From an uncultured Prevotella sp. (GTDB lineage: Bacteria; Bacteroidota; Bacteroidia; Bacteroidales; Bacteroidaceae), in NCBI GenBank assembly GCA_900769055.1, contig CAAGFF010000150.1:1-11507 (forward strand): a stretch of DNA of 11,507 bases. Reading direction: 5' to 3'. The translations under genes were made by a program, and so were the position numbers. Shown here piece by piece: positions 6,779 through 11,507 of the stretch (position 1 is its first letter; the number at the start of each line of letters is the position of its first letter). The notes beneath the pieces were generated by a model. That model was not told the DNA's origin and searched no databases. It saw only the letters and a program-made list of their open reading frames with translations.

Positions 6779-7879
6779 CTATTTCCGCAGAGCAAGGTTA
6801 TAGTTGTAGTAGGCGGCATCGCCCGTGATGTCCTTCACGACCTTTATGAACGGCGGGAACTTTACGTCCTCATCAGCCGTTATGCCTTTAGTCTCAAGTA
6901 TCATCAGGTTGTCCATGGGCTGCTGATAGCTGTCCAGCTCAAAATACTGTCCACGCCAGATGAAGCTCTTGCGCATCTTCTTGATGGTCGTGCGGTATGG
7001 GTCTGCCTGCTGCAGGAGAGAGTGATAGAGATTGGAGCTGATCTGTCTCTCGGTCTCAAGCTGCTCGGTAGCCGAAATACGCTGCTTGTTGGTATGAACG
7101 TAGACATACTTGCCGTTCCATCCGCGCCTGCGCAGACGCACCTCGCATCCTGGGTCGGCGGTAAGATATGTCTGCGTAATCTCGCTGTCGATGCTTCCCT
7201 CAACCTCGCCCGTCAGCTCAACGATATACTTGCGTTCCTCCTCGATGGGCTGCGGCAACTCCAGCACAGCCGAAATCTCCTTCAGCACACGGTTTAGCTT
7301 CTTGTCGAAGTCCTCATGGTTGTTTATCACCCGCAGGTGCGAGTGTCCCGTCCAAGCCTCAATGACCTTCTTGTCAAGCATCCGCGCTATCTGCAATCCT
7401 TTCTCGTCGGCCTTTTCCAGACGTTGCGCATTGTTGCTTGTGGTGTAGAACTGCTCTGCCCCATCAGCAGCCGATACAAGATGGAGGACTGCATCATAGC
7501 GCTCGTCCCTTAGTTGCTGTGTCGTAACACCTACAGCTGCCGTTATCTCCTCCCACATCTCCGGTGTCATATAAGCCGATATGTCCATCGCTCCCCTATC
7601 GCAGACTATGACAACCGGCTCCGTGCAAGTCTCAGCCATGCGCATGAACTTGTCCTCCAGGGCGAGCTGTATCTCCAGCGTAGCCTTCTCTCCCTCAAGG
7701 AAAAACGCCGCGTTCTTAGTGAGATAGTCCATACCAGCCTGAGTAAACATGGTAGGAACCTCGGGAATAGTAAACACCTTGTAGCCAAGACTTGAGAAAT
7801 GCTCAATCACCTTTACCAAGGCGGTAGTCTTTCCAGCACATGGTCCGCCAGTAAGCACGATTTTCTTTATGTTGCCCAT
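6779..7879 (-). CDS. AAA ATPase (AAA_28) fused to a CYTH domain
   Basis: The 366-residue protein joins two domains. The N-terminal part (about 5-195) is a P-loop NTPase of the AAA_28/NadR-kinase-like type, with Walker A GGPCAGKT (residues 11-18), IPEVPT (38-43) and an acidic strand VVIVCDRGAMD (89-99). The C-terminal part (about 212-366) is a CYTH domain, the fold of triphosphate tunnel enzymes: EEERK (213-217) fits the ExExK signature, followed by basic strand EVRLRRR (246-252), the KMRKS segment (301-305), ELDSY (314-318) and LETKG (328-332). CYTH enzymes bind or split triphosphate compounds. The same pairing is known from the eukaryotic TTD14 proteins, which bind GTP and phosphatidic acid. 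The bacterial role is not known. The frame is open upstream to 7963, but the ATG at 7879 is chosen because a TAnnTTTG box lies just before it and the conserved GNIKKIVLTGG core starts there. Confidence 0.9.
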   Translation of the reverse strand: MGNIKKIVLTGGPCAGKTTALVKVIEHFSSLGYKVFTIPEVPTMFTQAGMDYLTKNAAFFLEGEKATLEIQLALEDKFMRMAETCTEPVVIVCDRGAMDISAYMTPEMWEEITAAVGVTTQQLRDERYDAVLHLVSAADGAEQFYTTSNNAQRLEKADEKGLQIARMLDKKVIEAWTGHSHLRVINNHEDFDKKLNRVLKEISAVLELPQPIEEERKYIVELTGEVEGSIDSEITQTYLTADPGCEVRLRRRGWNGKYVYVHTNKQRISATEQLETERQISSNLYHSLLQQADPYRTTIKKMRKSFIWRGQYFELDSYQQPMDNLMILETKGITADEDVKFPPFIKVVKDITGDAAYYNYNLALRK

Positions 7880-7906
7880 ATATTGATAACTTTCTTGTAA
7901 CTTGTG

Positions 7907-7914
7907 CAAATTTA
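7907..7914 (-). promoter_or_regulatory. Promoter -7 element for the AAA-CYTH gene
   Basis: The minus strand reads TAAATTTG (TAnnTTTG), about 27 bases upstream of the ATG at 7879. CTTG at 7935-7938 on the same strand, 20 bases upstream, is a partial -33 match. The box lies inside the longer reading frame, which is the main reason for rejecting the upstream start. Confidence 0.55.
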
Positions 7915-7972
7915 CATCTTTTAGCGCAATAATGCAAGTAATGAGAGCGAAAAGAATTGGCACAATAGACGA

Positions 7973-8095
7973 ATGTCCTCATTTTTCAATCCCAAAGAGA
8001 AGGAATTTGTCGAATTTGACTTAAGAGAGGGAACGCTGTCGTTTGTTGTTAAGTTCGCCAACTTCGCCACTTCGCCAATATTCATTAAAAAATAA
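7973..8095 (+). CDS. Possible 40-residue small protein
   Basis: An ATG at 7973 opens a 40-codon frame ending in TAA at 8093-8095. The start reads MSSFFNPKEKEFVEFDLREG, a protein-like mix of charged and hydrophobic residues, then TLSFVVKFANFATSPIFIKK. The FANFA part is encoded by the 9-base motif array beginning at 8051, so the repeat either forms the C-terminus or has interrupted an older gene. There is no signal peptide, Cys or known motif. A TAACTTTC sequence about 90 bases upstream is one base off the promoter consensus. The opposite strand is also open here (7921-8202) and looks less protein-like. Existence is uncertain. Confidence 0.3.
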   Translation: MSSFFNPKEKEFVEFDLREGTLSFVVKFANFATSPIFIKK

Positions 8096-8171
8096 GAATC
8101 CCCATAAATACTACATTTTTCTATTTTTCTTTTTTTTCTGCCACTTGGCGAAGTTGGCGGAGTTGGCGGAG
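8051..8171. repeat. Facing arrays of a 9-base motif forming a long imperfect inverted repeat
   Basis: On the right, 8145-8171 holds three 9-base units (TTGGCGAAG, TTGGCGGAG, TTGGCGGAG). On the left, 8053-8078 holds the complementary motif (TTCGCCAAC, TTCGCCAC, TTCGCCAA). The arms pair over about 26 bases with one single-base indel and a few G-T pairs, across a 66-base AT-rich spacer. A T-rich run (TTTTTTCGTTTTTTT) follows the right arm, so on the plus strand the structure has the shape of a large terminator. Confidence 0.75.
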
Positions 8172-8350
8172 TTTTTTCGTTTTTTTCATAATTTCCGTCC
8201 ATTGTTCTCAGTTCCTTTTTCCATTATCTTGTCATTTCTGCGATGCATGCGCTTATAACACTTGCAATTTTGTAATAAGTATTCAAAACAAAAAGAAAAG
8301 TAATCTTAGCTTATAGGCTCGTTCGTCAGTTGACTTTTCCGGACGTAAAA

Positions 8351-8460
8351 CTCCAAAACGTGGGTTTCATAAGCTAAAACGTGGGTTTTCATAAGCAAAA
8401 ACGGCGTTTTAGGATTCTAAAACGCGGGTTTTCGTAGGCTAAAACGCGGGTTTTCAGGTT
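8351..8460. repeat. Five tandem 22-base units, each with a small hairpin
   Basis: Units lie at 8351-8373, 8374-8395, 8396-8416, 8417-8438 and 8439-8460 (23, 22, 21, 22 and 22 bases). The core is AAAACGCGGGTTTT or AAAACGTGGGTTTT, preceded mostly by CT and followed by a variable tail (CATAAG, AGGATT, CGTAGG, CAGGTT). In each unit AAAAC faces GTTTT (or GTTT in the first) across a three- or four-base loop, so the arms are kept while the loop and tail change. Confidence 0.8.
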
Positions 8461-8489
8461 CTGTGTGTGGTTGAAGCGAATTGTTTTGT

Positions 8490-8664
8490 ACCACAGAGGA
8501 AAAGAGAACAAGAGCTGTCCTTCTATGCTTTTTATAGAATCAATCGCAAGCGATGGAGTTCACAGAGCCTTCAACATTGATGAAACACGTGCGCAGCACT
8601 CTTTATCTCCATGCCTTGGCATCAACTCTACCCATAAAAGTCTAAAACTCCGTGTCTCTGTGGT
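8490..8664. repeat. Element bounded by 9-base inverted repeats with four internal palindromes
   Basis: ACCACAGAG (8490-8498) is the exact reverse complement of CTCTGTGGT (8656-8664). Inside lie four short palindromes: CTAT...ATAG near 8523-8537, ATCGCAAGCGAT near 8541-8552, GTGCGCAGCAC near 8589-8600 and ATGCCTTGGCAT near 8611-8622. No ORF of note lies within. It resembles the ACCACAGAG-type repeats scattered in Bacteroides and Prevotella genomes (from memory). It may be a small non-coding mobile element or a structured RNA; no target-site duplication is visible. Confidence 0.55.
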
Positions 8665-8779
8665 TCAAATAATGATTATTCGCCGAACCGTTACATTCTC
8701 TCCCATGTCCGTTAAGAAATGTTTATTTTCAGCCTGAGACTGTCACAAATATTTCTTTCGGTCGTTTATTGGATGTAAA

Positions 8780-9286
8780 ATGAAAGAAATCGTATCGTTC
8801 AACAAAAAGATAATGCCGCTCAGAAGCCAGCTGCTGGGAATGGCGAGGCTGCTCACAGGAGAAGACTCTTCTGCCGAAGACTTGGTGCAGGAGGTGATGC
8901 TCAAACTGTGGACGATGCGCAACACCATCTGCTCTCATCCCAACATCGAGGCTCTGGCCCTGAGAATACTGCGCAACAAACACCGCGACAGATGGAGGCA
9001 ACAGAGAAGGGAAAGGCGATATGCCAACGACATGGCGGCCAGCATCACAGCAATATGCACTGGCAAGGAGGATGCACATAGCGACAGGGAACTGATAGAC
9101 ATCATTGTGAGCCATCTGCCGGAGATGCAACAACATGTATTCAGAATGAAAGAGGTGGAAGGATATGAAGCCGAGGAGATAGCCAGAATAATGGGCTGCT
9201 CGGAGGATGCTGTCAGACAACATCTGTCGAGGGCACGAAAGAGAATAAGAGAGACTTTTATGAACATCACTAAACCAAGATTATGA
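8780..9286 (+). CDS. ECF RNA polymerase sigma factor
   Basis: This 168-residue protein is an extracytoplasmic-function sigma-70 factor, which directs RNA polymerase to a small set of promoters, usually in response to an envelope signal. Sigma region 2 spans about residues 10-75, with AEDLVQEVMLKLW (32-44) as the conserved core-binding helix and ALRILRNKHRDRWR (60-73) behind it. Region 4 spans about 108-158 with LPEMQQHVFRMKEVEGYEAEEIA and the helix-turn-helix C-SEDAVRQHLSRARKRIRE, which reads the -35 element. The gene starts a four-gene unit: its stop overlaps the next start (ATGA at 9283-9286), giving translational coupling with the putative anti-sigma gene. No housekeeping TAnnTTTG box is seen upstream, which would fit control by its own product. 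Confidence 0.95.
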   Translation: MKEIVSFNKKIMPLRSQLLGMARLLTGEDSSAEDLVQEVMLKLWTMRNTICSHPNIEALALRILRNKHRDRWRQQRRERRYANDMAASITAICTGKEDAHSDRELIDIIVSHLPEMQQHVFRMKEVEGYEAEEIARIMGCSEDAVRQHLSRARKRIRETFMNITKPRL

Positions 9287-9726
9287 CGGACAAGAACAAG
9301 ATAAGCGAACTGCTCAGAAAATATGACGAGGGCATAACCTCGGGGCACGAGGAGAAGCTGCTCAGAGAGAGTTTCCGCACGATGAGCATCGGGGAAACGC
9401 CCAAGGAATGGAGGGTATACAAGGCGATGTTTGCATACGTTGACGGTCAGCAGACACCAACCGCATTGCCCCATCCGGTCAAGAGATTGCGGATATGGCT
9501 TGGGACTATAGCGGCGGCAGCCTGCCTTACGGCTCTGCTCATTGTCCATTCCACTGGCTACACCACAAGCAAAAGCTATGCCGTCATAGACGGAGTAAGA
9601 ACAGACAACCCCGATATCATACACCATGAGGCAATACAGGCTCTACACGCAATAAGTCTAGACGAAGATGACTGCTTTGAAGCCCTGCAGAGCATCAAGT
9701 TAAATGACGAAAGGCATGAGGACTGA
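9283..9726 (+). CDS. Putative membrane-anchored anti-sigma factor
   Basis: The 147-residue protein has a cytoplasmic N-terminal part of about 68 residues (ISELLRKYDEGITSGHEEKLLRESF is an acidic, helical stretch of the type found in Bacteroidota proteins encoded next to ECF sigma factors), one membrane helix (about 71-90, IWLGTIAAAACLTALLIVHS) and a periplasmic part of about 55 residues with SYAVIDGVRTDNPDIIHHEAIQAL. This order, single helix with cytoplasmic sigma-facing part, is that of anti-sigma factors. No zinc-binding HxxxCxxC motif is seen, so it is not of the ZAS class. The start codon overlaps the sigma stop (ATGA). The role is inferred from position, coupling and topology, not from a recognised domain; the next gene follows after 31 bases. 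Confidence 0.75.
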   Translation: MTDKNKISELLRKYDEGITSGHEEKLLRESFRTMSIGETPKEWRVYKAMFAYVDGQQTPTALPHPVKRLRIWLGTIAAAACLTALLIVHSTGYTTSKSYAVIDGVRTDNPDIIHHEAIQALHAISLDEDDCFEALQSIKLNDERHED

Positions 9727-9757
9727 CATATACCTAACATCATACAACAGAACGTAT

Positions 9758-10201
9758 ATGAAGAAACAGAACAACACATCAATACTACGCAGCATAATAG
9801 TCTTGCTATTGGTGACGCTGCCCATAAGCACCCTTGCGCAGGCAGGACTGGCCGTAAAGGAGGTCTTCGACACTTACGGACATCAGAAGGGATGCAAGAT
9901 GGTGAATATGACACATACAGAGCTTTGTGGCCATAAGCTTGACGTATACAAGAGCATCAGTTTCAAACACTCTGCCACCGATATAAGGCAACGGCTGCAA
10001 ACCGACCGTAAGCAGGCTAAAAAGGTACAGGAGGTTGTAGAGGATGGCGAGATAAGGAGCGGATACTACATGATGCCCCCACTCACCAATGGCACAAACC
10101 GATACATTCTCTTCCACTTCGATGCGCCAAAGGGTGTCGTTATATACATAGAGGGACTACTTAAACCAAAGGATATACTACAGATAATAACCGTCAGATA
10201 A
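9758..10201 (+). CDS. Small secreted protein, possibly DUF6108-like
   Basis: The 147-residue product has a Sec signal peptide (MKKQNNTSILRS, then a hydrophobic core IIVLLLVTLPISTLA, cleavage near Gln28) and no lipobox, so it should be periplasmic or outer-membrane associated. The mature part has KEVFDTYGHQKGCKMVNM (34-51), LDVYKSISFK (61-70), a Lys- and Arg-rich helical stretch (76-95), EVVEDGEIRSGYYMMPP (92-108) and NRYILFHFDAPKGVVIYIEG (114-133). It reminds me of Bacteroides proteins annotated DUF6108, but I cannot confirm that without a search. Two Cys (46 and 57) lie 11 residues apart. The frame is open from 9704, but that start would overlap the anti-sigma gene and put 18 residues before the signal peptide, so 9758 is chosen. 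It is the third gene of the sigma unit. Confidence 0.8.
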   Translation: MKKQNNTSILRSIIVLLLVTLPISTLAQAGLAVKEVFDTYGHQKGCKMVNMTHTELCGHKLDVYKSISFKHSATDIRQRLQTDRKQAKKVQEVVEDGEIRSGYYMMPPLTNGTNRYILFHFDAPKGVVIYIEGLLKPKDILQIITVR

Positions 10202-10253
10202 TAAATTAGTTAGACAATAATTATTAATTAATAGCATTAAGACACACAGGCTT

Positions 10254-11156
10254 ATGGACAACAGAAAACTATGTATGCTGCTGGCGACACTCATCATGCC
10301 GTTAGCCACCTACGCTGAAACTCTCGGAGAACAGTCAGAAACAGCTGACACCTCATTCTGCGTAAATGGAAAGAAGATTGTCGTTAGCGACCGAAATGGG
10401 CAGACTACCGTCAGCGTATTCTCCAAGGACGGAGAGGAATTGAACAAACTAAAGGAGATGGAATTCACAGATGGTCAAGAAATAGAAAGGGTATACATAT
10501 CCTCACCATTCCTGCCGTACAAATACAACAAGGCTCACAGCCGCCACAGAGCACCTTTCGTGAACCACATACCAACCTTTTATGGCGGCATGAGCGTGCT
10601 GTCGGGAAAAGCATTGGGATTTGGTGCTGACAAAGACCTTCACACCAAGGACTCTCGAAGCTTCGAGGTGGGCTTGTCAGCATTCCAATTAGCCCTGCCA
10701 TTTAACGCCCAGCGCACCATTGGACTGAGCTTTGCCATGCAGTCGGGCTTCATGCATCATCACTTCGATACAAGGCACGCCCTGTTCAACGATAATGGCA
10801 TTGTCAGCATTAAGCCTGTTGAGACGGAGGGAATGAAGAAAAGCTACATCAGCTATATATATGCCCGCTTCCCATTCTTGGTGGAGTTCCAGAGCCATCG
10901 GTCGCGCACAGTATTTTTCGGAACAGGGCTCTCGCTGGAACTCCGTGGCAACGAACACTCCAGGTACAAGTGCGCTGACGGTACCATAACACCCACTAAG
11001 GACATAAACTTGAATGCAGTGGGACTGAACTTCGAGATGATGATGGGCTACTCCTGTTTCACGCTCTTCATGCGCTCTGCCCTGACGCCATTGCTCAACA
11101 AGAGCAACAGCCCCGAATGCCATCCTACGAACATTGGCGTGGGCTTCAGCTTCTGA
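10254..11156 (+). CDS. Outer-membrane beta-barrel protein
   Basis: This 300-residue protein has a signal peptide (MDNRKLCMLLATLIMPLATYA, cut likely before Glu22). A linker of about 80 residues follows, including CVNGKKIVVSDRNGQTTVSVFSKDG, split by charged stretches. The rest (from about 105) alternates polar and hydrophobic residues in strands (FYGGMSVLSGKALGFG, FEVGLSAFQLALPF, TIGLSFAMQSGFMHH, YIYARFPFLVEFQS, VFFGTGLSLELRG, LNFEMMMGYSCFTLFMRSALTPLL), and the chain ends in NIGVGFSF, with a C-terminal Phe as in outer-membrane barrels read by the BAM machine. Probably 8-10 strands. It lies 52 bases after the small secreted-protein gene and closes the ECF unit. What it binds or transports is not visible. 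Confidence 0.82.
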   Translation: MDNRKLCMLLATLIMPLATYAETLGEQSETADTSFCVNGKKIVVSDRNGQTTVSVFSKDGEELNKLKEMEFTDGQEIERVYISSPFLPYKYNKAHSRHRAPFVNHIPTFYGGMSVLSGKALGFGADKDLHTKDSRSFEVGLSAFQLALPFNAQRTIGLSFAMQSGFMHHHFDTRHALFNDNGIVSIKPVETEGMKKSYISYIYARFPFLVEFQSHRSRTVFFGTGLSLELRGNEHSRYKCADGTITPTKDINLNAVGLNFEMMMGYSCFTLFMRSALTPLLNKSNSPECHPTNIGVGFSF

Positions 11157-11176
11157 GACAAGGACGCGCAAGAAAA

Positions 11177-11214
11177 AGCCGCATCAACACTCTGCAAGGA
11201 GAGCTGACACGGCT
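11177..11214. terminator. Possible two-way terminator between convergent genes
   Basis: AGCCG (11177-11181) pairs with CGGCT (11210-11214), and an inner CTCT/AGAG stem (11190-11193 with 11200-11203) closes a six-base loop. On the plus strand ATTTTGTTT follows, on the minus strand CGGCTTTTTCTT. The stems are short and the outer loop is long, so this is a moderate candidate. It sits between the barrel gene and pflB. Confidence 0.4.
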
Positions 11215-11276
11215 ATTTTGTTTACACGTAGATACGGACGTTATATGTCATTCACGCGTACGGGCAAATTATCGGA

Positions 11277-11507
11277 TTACAGACGCTCGTGAGCCTGACG
11301 TGCTATTACGTCGAGCTGCTGCTCACGTGTGAGGTCGATGAACTTCACGGCGTAACCGCTCACACGGATTGTGAAGTTGGCGTACTCTGGCTTCTCGGGA
11401 TGCTCCATGGCGTCCTTTAGCTTGTCTACGCCAAAGACATTGACGTTCAGGTGGTGGGCACCCTGTGAGAAATATCCGTCCATAACATTTACCAGAGTTG
11501 CGGCGCG
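11277..11507 (-). CDS. pflB: Pyruvate formate-lyase, C-terminal part (runs off the right edge)
   Basis: The last 76 residues of a glycyl-radical enzyme enter from the right. Pyruvate formate-lyase (formate C-acetyltransferase) splits pyruvate with CoA into acetyl-CoA and formate in anaerobic metabolism. The visible part shows the family's C-terminal hallmarks: LVNVMDGYFSQGAHHLNVNV, then RVSGYAV with the radical-carrying glycine (codon at 11355-11357), then LTREQQLDVIARQAHERL. It aligns with the E. coli PflB end (RVSGYAVRFNSLTKEQQ). The radical Gly is kept, so the protein should be activatable by PflA. No activase gene lies directly downstream; the nearest gene on that side is the convergent barrel gene. 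Whether pflA lies upstream is outside the window. Confidence 0.94.
   Translation of the reverse strand, partial: RAATLVNVMDGYFSQGAHHLNVNVFGVDKLKDAMEHPEKPEYANFTIRVSGYAVKFIDLTREQQLDVIARQAHERL

Larger units (their letters stand above)
7880..8779. other. 900-base region without a confident gene, dense in repeats
   Basis: This gap between the divergent AAA-CYTH and ECF sigma genes holds no convincing protein gene apart from a possible 40-codon ORF (7973-8095). It contains facing 9-base motif arrays (8051-8171), five 22-base tandem units (8351-8460) and an element with terminal inverted repeats (8490-8664), each listed separately. Between these, 8172-8350 is AT-rich with T-runs and nothing I can name. 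Bases 8668-8680 form a 13-base palindrome (AATAATGATTATT). No tRNA or rRNA is present. No TAnnTTTG box is seen close before the sigma gene at 8780. Confidence 0.7.

Noticed and set aside
7921..8202. Minus-strand 93-residue ORF
   Set aside because: It starts in a low-complexity Pro, Thr and Lys stretch, crosses the repeat arrays and overlaps the promoter side of the AAA-CYTH gene. The open frame is better explained by AT-rich and repeat sequence, though it cannot be excluded.
8043..8258. Plus-strand 71-residue ORF
   Set aside because: It reads through the 9-base motif arrays and T-runs, giving a poly-Phe stretch. No start signal or protein-like segment is visible.
8351..8460. CRISPR array
   Set aside because: The units follow each other at 21-23 bases with no room for spacers of 30 bases or so, the tails are themselves degenerate repeats, and no cas gene is nearby.
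8490..8664. Full insertion sequence
   Set aside because: There are inverted ends but no transposase frame and no visible target-site duplication, so only a non-coding element can be claimed.
9704..9757. Longer N-terminus for the third gene of the sigma unit
   Set aside because: It would overlap the anti-sigma gene and place 18 residues ahead of a clean MKK-type signal peptide, so 9758 is the better start.

Overview
The window looks like chromosome from a member of Bacteroidota, most probably Prevotella or a close relative. The reasons are: promoter -7 elements of the form TAnnTTTG a short way upstream of several starts, no clear Shine-Dalgarno sites, a lipoprotein with an acidic stretch just after the lipid-anchored cysteine, secreted proteins whose signal peptides end in AQ or AE, and long intergenic stretches full of short degenerate repeats. 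The assignment rests on recognising sequence style and protein families, not on a database search.

Left part (1-1718, minus strand): a major facilitator transporter is followed by the beginning of a surface lipoprotein that runs off the left edge. A divergent promoter region (about 1719-1855) separates this pair from a plus-strand housekeeping run: rsmG (16S rRNA methyltransferase), a metallo-beta-lactamase-fold hydrolase, ruvC (Holliday junction resolvase), a tandem ABC ATPase of ModF type and a small secreted protein of unknown function. Spacings of 76, 60, 18 and 28 bases and a hairpin after the last gene suggest one transcription unit ending near 5917.

Middle part (6034-7879, minus strand): a cytidylate-kinase-like protein and, upstream of it, an AAA ATPase fused to a CYTH domain. 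Each has its own TAnnTTTG box. The stop codon of the kinase gene lies inside a short 16-base direct repeat.

Region 7880-8779 has no confident gene but is dense in structure. It holds a possible 40-residue ORF, facing arrays of a 9-base motif, five tandem 22-base units that each keep a small AAAAC/GTTTT hairpin, and a roughly 175-base element bounded by 9-base inverted repeats and holding four small palindromes.

Right part (8780-11156, plus strand): a compact four-gene unit of ECF sigma factor, membrane-anchored putative anti-sigma factor (ATGA overlap), small secreted protein and outer-membrane beta-barrel protein. It is a plausible envelope-sensing locus and the best candidate for an undescribed system here. 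The window ends with the C-terminal part of pyruvate formate-lyase (minus strand), convergent with the beta-barrel gene across a possible two-way terminator.
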